The position numbers were made by a program, and so were the translations under genes. The notes under the pieces are model-generated. The model had not been told where the DNA came from and made no database searches. It saw nothing but the letters and a program-made list of their open reading frames with translations. DNA of 14,244 nt. It comes from Bacteroidia bacterium (GTDB lineage Bacteria > Bacteroidota > Bacteroidia > Bacteroidales > CAJPTX01). The DNA lies in contig CAJPTV010000058.1 of NCBI GenBank assembly GCA_905373665.1, positions 1 to 14,244 of the forward strand. The letters run 5' to 3'. Every line of letters starts with the position of its first letter. Position 1 is the stretch's first letter. Below, in pieces: positions 14,061 to 14,244 of the stretch.

Positions 14061-14194
14061 TGACGGGGTTCATGTGCCCCCTTCGGGGGCGACGTGTGGG
14101 ACAGCGCCCAGTGGGGATGGGCGAGGGTGGGACGGAGGCGCAAGGCGTTGTTAAGGGAGGGAAAGGATTGCCGTTCGGCGCAAAGCGTTGCTAG

Positions 14195-14244
14195 CCCAGG
14201 ATCCAATCCTGGGCTAAAAGTACCCACCCCACCAGTAGGTGGGG
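14195..14244. repeat. Hairpin plus 20-mer unit, copy B (reaches the window edge)
   Basis: Hairpin CCCAGGAT-CCA-ATCCTGGG (14195-14213) is followed by the identical 20-mer GGGCTAAAAGTACCCACCCC (14211-14230), 170 bases after copy A, and by hairpin CCCCACC-AGTA-GGTGGGG (14227-14244). The unit may continue beyond the window. Between the copies (14101-14190) variants of GGCGCAAAGCGTTG occur twice. Confidence 0.7.

Noticed and set aside
13940..14227. 95-codon open frame on the minus strand at the right end
   Set aside because: It lies wholly in hairpin-rich repeats, with no recognisable protein feature or start signal.

Overview
The window looks like a chromosomal segment of a Bacteroidales bacterium, most likely Porphyromonas or a close relative. 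This is an inference from gene content and signals: a signal-peptide PD40/SPOR envelope protein, a Bacteroidales-type thioredoxin-fold exported protein, a sulfatase-family membrane protein, TAnnTTTG-type -7 promoter elements, few Shine-Dalgarno sites, and GC-rich intergenic repeat mosaics. No rRNA or tRNA is present to confirm it.

Layout. Positions 1-799 (minus) hold the N-terminal part of a secreted repeat protein that runs off the left edge; by eye it is less GC-rich than its neighbours. Positions 800-1283 are a non-coding stretch filled with palindromic repeat modules. Positions 1284-5749 (minus) form a tight operon, transcribed MATE transporter, then mqnC (futalosine-pathway radical SAM enzyme of menaquinone synthesis), then an LtaS-like sulfatase-family membrane transferase; its junctions are a 4-base ATGA overlap and a 0-base gap. 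Positions 5792-6369 are a 578-bp repeat island bounded by inverted GAGGG..TGTGTCAA ends and built from shuffled, hairpin-forming modules; it resembles a composite MITE. Positions 6369-9172 (minus) hold cysS followed by a thioredoxin-fold exported protein overlapping it by 16 bases. Positions 9173-9589 are a divergent regulatory region with -7 elements for both directions and two 22-bp dyads. Positions 9590-13836 (plus) hold enolase, with its own terminator, and a large PD40 beta-propeller/SPOR envelope protein. Positions 13813-14244 are a second repeat island whose first module supplies the last codons and the stop of the PD40/SPOR gene.

Functionally the genes are mostly housekeeping (CysRS, enolase, a menaquinone step) plus envelope functions (LtaS-like transferase, thioredoxin-fold protein, PD40/SPOR protein, secreted repeat protein). 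The least ordinary content is the family of modular repeats shared by all three long gene-free regions. Modules recur in different orders, carry perfect or near-perfect inverted repeats, abut or overlap gene stop codons in two places, and at the right end show a hairpin whose stem sequence changes while pairing is largely kept. I see no CRISPR array, phage gene, transposase, tRNA or rRNA.
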